Source: an uncultured Collinsella sp.
GTDB taxonomy: Bacteria; Actinomycetota; Coriobacteriia; Coriobacteriales; Coriobacteriaceae
DNA length: 15,957 nucleotides
Direction: 5' to 3'
NCBI GenBank assembly: GCA_937950415.1
Contig: CALFDL010000291.1
Coordinates: 1-15,957, forward strand
In this document: piece after piece, positions 13,319 through 15,957 of the stretch
How the letters are laid out: every line of letters begins with the position of its first letter
Numbering within the stretch: position 1 is the stretch's first letter
Notes under the pieces: generated by a model
What the model was told of the DNA's origin: nothing
The model's database searches: none
Seen by the model: only the letters and a program-made list of their open reading frames with translations
Made by a program: the position numbers and the translations under genes

Positions 13319-13399
13319 CACTATTTTCACTATTTGCACTAAAAGCACTAAAGACACTAAAATCACTAAAAGCACTAGAATCACTATTTTCACTAAAGC
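13319..13399 (+). repeat. Nine tandem 9-bp repeats upstream of AAA+ ATPase 2
   Basis: Nine contiguous units of exactly 9 bp, each beginning CACTA; the last four bases vary (TTTT, TTTG, AAAG, AAGA, AAAT, AAAG, GAAT, TTTT, AAGC). Because 9 is divisible by 3, the frame stays open through the array, coding for leucine-rich triplets (LFS, LKA, LKT) if translated. The array ends 26 bp before the ATG of the ATPase. Its unit differs from that at 8028-8084, but both contain CTAAA-type cores. Confidence 0.93.
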
Positions 13400-13425
13400 G
13401 CGATGCAGCTGATAGGGAGTGGCGA

Positions 13426-14550
13426 ATGGTTAATGGTGGAGCAGTGATCAATCCGTTCAAGCCGACAGCCGGCGCTGAACCGCCCGTTCTCGTCGGACGC
13501 GAACGCGTTGTCCAGGACTTTTGTGACGGCATTGAAGAGGGCGTGGGAGCCCCCGCCCGACTCATGCGCATTACGGGGCCCCGCGGTTCCGGTAAGACTG
13601 TCTTGCTTACCGAGCTTGGAGACGTAGCGAAGACATATGGATGGACGGTCATTGATGTCGTGGCGAGCGGCAATTTAACCGACAAGATAAGGCGAGCGCT
13701 GCGTGACTGCTCGCCCCGAGCTAATGTTAGCCTGCGGGCAAATCTGGGGCTAATTTCTGCCCAGGCTGATTTTGTCGAACCTATTGACCAGCCCGATATT
13801 CGTGAGGTACTGACAGAGGCAGCGACGCGGTTGACCGCAAAGGGCATCGGACTGTTGGTGACAGTCGATGAAATCCAGGATGGTTCGGAAGATGAAATCC
13901 GCGAACTCGCGGTTGCTGTGCAGCATTTGATTCGCGAGCGTCAGAACATCGCTTTCGCGTTTGCGGGCATCACAACGGGTGTTATGAATCTCATTAATGG
14001 AAGGTCCCTGACCTTCTTGCGCCGTGCCAAGGCGGAGGAGCTGGCCGCAATCCCGGTTGCGGAAGTTGCCGACTCGTTCGAGAAGACCTTTTCTCAAAAG
14101 GGGATCGATGCAAGCGACGCCCTTATTAATAAGATGGCCTCTGCGACACAGGGCTATGCGTATCTGATCCAACTTGTCGGATACGGTGTGTTTGCCGAGG
14201 CGAAACGCCATGCGTCGGAGTCTCTGACGCTTACGGAGAAAGATTGTGATAACGGTATCGCGCGTGCGTATCGGGATTTTGACGACGCTGTATTGCTTCC
14301 CGCGCTCGATGAGCTGCCGCAACGCGCCATAGAATACTTGCTCGCCATGACGCAGGACGAGGAAAAATCGGGAACAGGAACAATCGCAAGGCGCATGGGG
14401 CTCGAACCTACGCAGCTCACGGCGACGCGAAGACTGCTTATTGGACGTCAGGTAATCGAGGCTCCAAGCAGGGGATTGGTCCGTTTTGCGATTCCGCGCC
14501 TTCGCGAGTATTTGGTTGACAACCGCGAAGAGCTGTTGTCGCGGTTCTAA
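13426..14550 (+). CDS. Orc1/Cdc6-like AAA+ ATPase with winged helix, paralogue 2
   Basis: 374 residues from ATG 13426, preceded by AGGGAG (13414-13419). A longer in-frame reading from TTG 13311 region would translate the tandem repeats and lacks a ribosome site, so it was rejected. Walker A GPRGSGKT (51-58), Walker B LLVTVDEIQD (143-152), sensor-like AFAFAGITTG (176-185). The C-terminal winged helix (about 298-365) contains GTIARRMGLEPTQLTATRRL. It is clearly paralogous to the ATPase at 8100 over its whole length (shared INPFKPTAG, PP, LxGR, GAP-RLMRI). The putative recognition helices differ (PTQLTATRR versus ANKVGSYRK), matching the different repeat units. It lies between the response regulator and its kinase, so it appears inserted. 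Cellular function is unknown. Confidence 0.9.
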   Translation: MVNGGAVINPFKPTAGAEPPVLVGRERVVQDFCDGIEEGVGAPARLMRITGPRGSGKTVLLTELGDVAKTYGWTVIDVVASGNLTDKIRRALRDCSPRANVSLRANLGLISAQADFVEPIDQPDIREVLTEAATRLTAKGIGLLVTVDEIQDGSEDEIRELAVAVQHLIRERQNIAFAFAGITTGVMNLINGRSLTFLRRAKAEELAAIPVAEVADSFEKTFSQKGIDASDALINKMASATQGYAYLIQLVGYGVFAEAKRHASESLTLTEKDCDNGIARAYRDFDDAVLLPALDELPQRAIEYLLAMTQDEEKSGTGTIARRMGLEPTQLTATRRLLIGRQVIEAPSRGLVRFAIPRLREYLVDNREELLSRF

Positions 14551-14552
14551 TC

Positions 14553-14580
14553 AGGCGTTTGTTGGCAGCTAGACGCCTTG
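14553..14580 (+). terminator. Hairpin between ATPase 2 and the histidine kinase
   Basis: AGGCGT/ACGCCT (14553-14558, 14573-14578), followed by a mixed T/G tract, begins 3 bp after the ATPase stop. It may be a weak terminator or attenuator that lowers read-through into the kinase gene. Confidence 0.4.
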
Positions 14581-14597
14581 TTTGTGAGGATTTGGAC

Positions 14598-15836
14598 ATG
14601 ACGAAGAACGATAAGCAGGCGTTTGAGGTACCCGATCGACTTTTTGAGCATGTAAGGTCAGTTGTCGACAATCGCGCGCTCGCGACGGTGCTGCTCTTTT
14701 TACTGAGCCTGCTGCTGATCGGCATTGACAACATCGTCGGCATTCTGGTGGTGCTGCTCGTCGGTTTTTTGCTGATCGATCGCTTTGAAATCGTACGTCG
14801 TTGCGTGGTGATTGGCGGTGCCGCATGGGCCATGACGCTGGCGATCGGTGCCATGGCGCTCGGCAGCATCGAGGGGCCGGTGCTGTTCGATGCCGGCTTT
14901 GTGTTCAACATGCTCGGCTTTGTGCTGGCACTTGTCGTGTGCGTCCTGTTCTTTTGCGGCCGCGCTCTGTACTACCAGGGCTATGAACAGGGGGAACAGC
15001 ATGCCGACCGTGTGCTTGCCGCCCGTATCCAGGATCGCCTGATCGATCACCCCGATGCGTGGGACAACATCGACGGAGACTTTCTTGAGGTCGAGGGCGC
15101 ACTCAACAGCGTGCGCGATAGCGAGCGCAAGGTCCAACAGGCTCTGCGCGACGAGTCGCATCGCAAGGACGATCTTGTCACTTACCTGGCCCATGACTTG
15201 CGCACGCCGCTTGCCAGCGTGGTGGGCTACCTTTCACTGCTGCAGGAGGCGCCCGAGCTTCCGGTTGAGCAACGTACTCGATTTACGGGCGTGGCACTCG
15301 ACAAAGCGCATCGGCTCGATGCGCTCATCGAGGAGTTCTTCGACATCACGCGCTTCGACTTCCACGACATCGTGCTCACGCGCGGTTACGTCGACTTGGG
15401 GTTGTTGCTGGCACAGGTGGCCGACGAGTTCTACCCCATCCTCAACGAGCAGCGCAAGGAGGCCCAGGTTGATATTCGCGAGGACCTGACGGTGCTCGTG
15501 GATGGCGACAAGATGGCCCGCGTGTTCAACAACATCATGAAAAACGCCGTCGCCTATAGCTATGAGGGCTCGACTATCACGATCGAGGCCAGACGCCGGG
15601 ACGGCGGTGGCGTGCGCGTGCGCTTTATCAATCAGGGCGATCCCATCCCTGCGGCAAAGCTCAAGGTGATCTTTGAGAAGTTCTATCGCCTGGATGCGGC
15701 GCGTGCGACCAATCGCGGCGGCGCTGGACTGGGGCTTGCCATCGCCAAGGAGATCGTATGCGCGCACGGCGGTACCGTTGCGTGTGAATCGACGCCCGAA
15801 CACACGATATTCACCATCGAGCTGCCCGCCGCATAG
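14598..15836 (+). CDS. VanS-like membrane sensor histidine kinase
   Basis: 412 residues from ATG 14598, with GTGAGGA upstream (14584-14590); an in-frame TTG at 14559 lacks one. Four hydrophobic segments (about 28-42, 44-60, 70-90, 101-121) with very short loops suggest a kinase that senses within or at the membrane, unlike sensors with a large outside domain. The dimerisation helix has the phosphoacceptor H199 in YLAHDLRTPLASVVGY. The ATP-binding domain shows the N box NNIMKNAVAYS (311-321), F box FEKFYRLD (359-366) and G box GGAGLGLAIAKEIV (374-387). All catalytic boxes are intact. Partner of the VanR-like regulator at 12579, from which it is separated by the ATPase 2 gene. Confidence 0.94.
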   Translation: MTKNDKQAFEVPDRLFEHVRSVVDNRALATVLLFLLSLLLIGIDNIVGILVVLLVGFLLIDRFEIVRRCVVIGGAAWAMTLAIGAMALGSIEGPVLFDAGFVFNMLGFVLALVVCVLFFCGRALYYQGYEQGEQHADRVLAARIQDRLIDHPDAWDNIDGDFLEVEGALNSVRDSERKVQQALRDESHRKDDLVTYLAHDLRTPLASVVGYLSLLQEAPELPVEQRTRFTGVALDKAHRLDALIEEFFDITRFDFHDIVLTRGYVDLGLLLAQVADEFYPILNEQRKEAQVDIREDLTVLVDGDKMARVFNNIMKNAVAYSYEGSTITIEARRRDGGGVRVRFINQGDPIPAAKLKVIFEKFYRLDAARATNRGGAGLGLAIAKEIVCAHGGTVACESTPEHTIFTIELPAA

Positions 15837-15857
15837 CCAGTGTGCCCTTACAAACAC

Positions 15858-15924
15858 TTGACAATGCGCTCACGTGCATATGAGCCGCGATTCCTACTAT
15901 CGATACTGCTGAATTGATATCGAT
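15858..15924 (+). promoter_or_regulatory. Promoter and twin palindromic sites before the last gene
   Basis: A perfect TTGACA (15858-15863) is followed by a weak -10, TATGAG (15879-15884; 15-bp spacer). Two ATCGAT palindromes (15899-15904, 15919-15924), each preceded by T, are exactly 20 bp apart centre to centre, about two helical turns, which could seat a dimeric repressor. Confidence 0.4.
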
Positions 15925-15939
15925 GTGGAGGTATGCGGT

Positions 15940-15957
15940 ATGACGGCTGCTGCGGCT
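15940..15957 (+). CDS. Start of a gene cut by the window edge
   Basis: ATG 15940 with GGAGG (15927-15931) 8 bp upstream opens a frame reading MTAAAA to the window end. Only six codons are visible, so no product can be named. An earlier out-of-frame ATG at 15933 is too close to the ribosome site. Confidence 0.55.

Noticed and set aside
13319..13399. CRISPR array
   Set aside because: Units are 9 bp and contiguous with no spacers, and no cas genes are present.
13311..13425. N-terminal extension of ATPase 2 through the tandem repeats
   Set aside because: TTG start without a ribosome site; ATG 13426 has a strong one and matches the start of the paralogue. The open frame follows from the 9-bp period.
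12579..15836. Vancomycin-resistance operon
   Set aside because: VanRS-like regulators alone; no vanH, ligase or vanX genes in the window, and the carboxypeptidase is a PBP5-type S11 enzyme, not a VanY metallopeptidase.

Overview
The window looks like chromosomal DNA of a GC-rich anaerobic actinobacterium. The most likely group is Coriobacteriia, possibly Collinsella. This assignment rests on general gene style (a VanRS-type two-component system beside a DacA-type carboxypeptidase, GC-rich codon use, CCA-encoded tRNAs with tight hairpin terminators). It is inference, not a database match. The content is mostly core genes with several repeat-based insertions between them.

Left part (1-5400): tRNA-Leu(CAG) with promoter and terminator; an SPFH/band-7 membrane protein coupled to rlmH; proC; a three-hairpin palindromic element that exactly fills the gap between proC and a convergent 57-residue membrane protein gene; serS, with a small divergent promoter region; a 125-residue unknown protein behind a LexA-like box; and tRNA-Arg(ACG). 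Downstream of tRNA-Leu and of tRNA-Arg lies the same roughly 92 bp hairpin-rich core. In both places it is followed by a second copy of that tRNA's own 3' end and terminator, and preceded by an inverted copy of the T-arm.

Middle (5400-11040): an 813-residue cytosolic protein of unknown function with TPR-like C-terminal helices; a 360-residue Orc1/Cdc6-like AAA+ ATPase with a C-terminal winged helix, preceded by a short 9-10 bp tandem-repeat array; two REP-like inverted repeats; tRNA-Ser(GCT), again with an inverted copy of its own 3' end downstream; and a TM2-domain protein.

Right part (11041-15957): a PBP5-type D-Ala-D-Ala carboxypeptidase on the minus strand, divergent from a VanR-like response regulator. 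The VanS-like histidine kinase follows, but it is separated from the regulator by a second paralogous AAA+ ATPase with its own array of nine perfect-period 9-bp repeats. A new gene begins at the right edge.

The most interesting signals are: (a) the ATPase/tandem-repeat pairs, which look like a mobile or self-regulating initiator-type module, one of them splitting a two-component operon; and (b) the tRNA-tail duplication elements.
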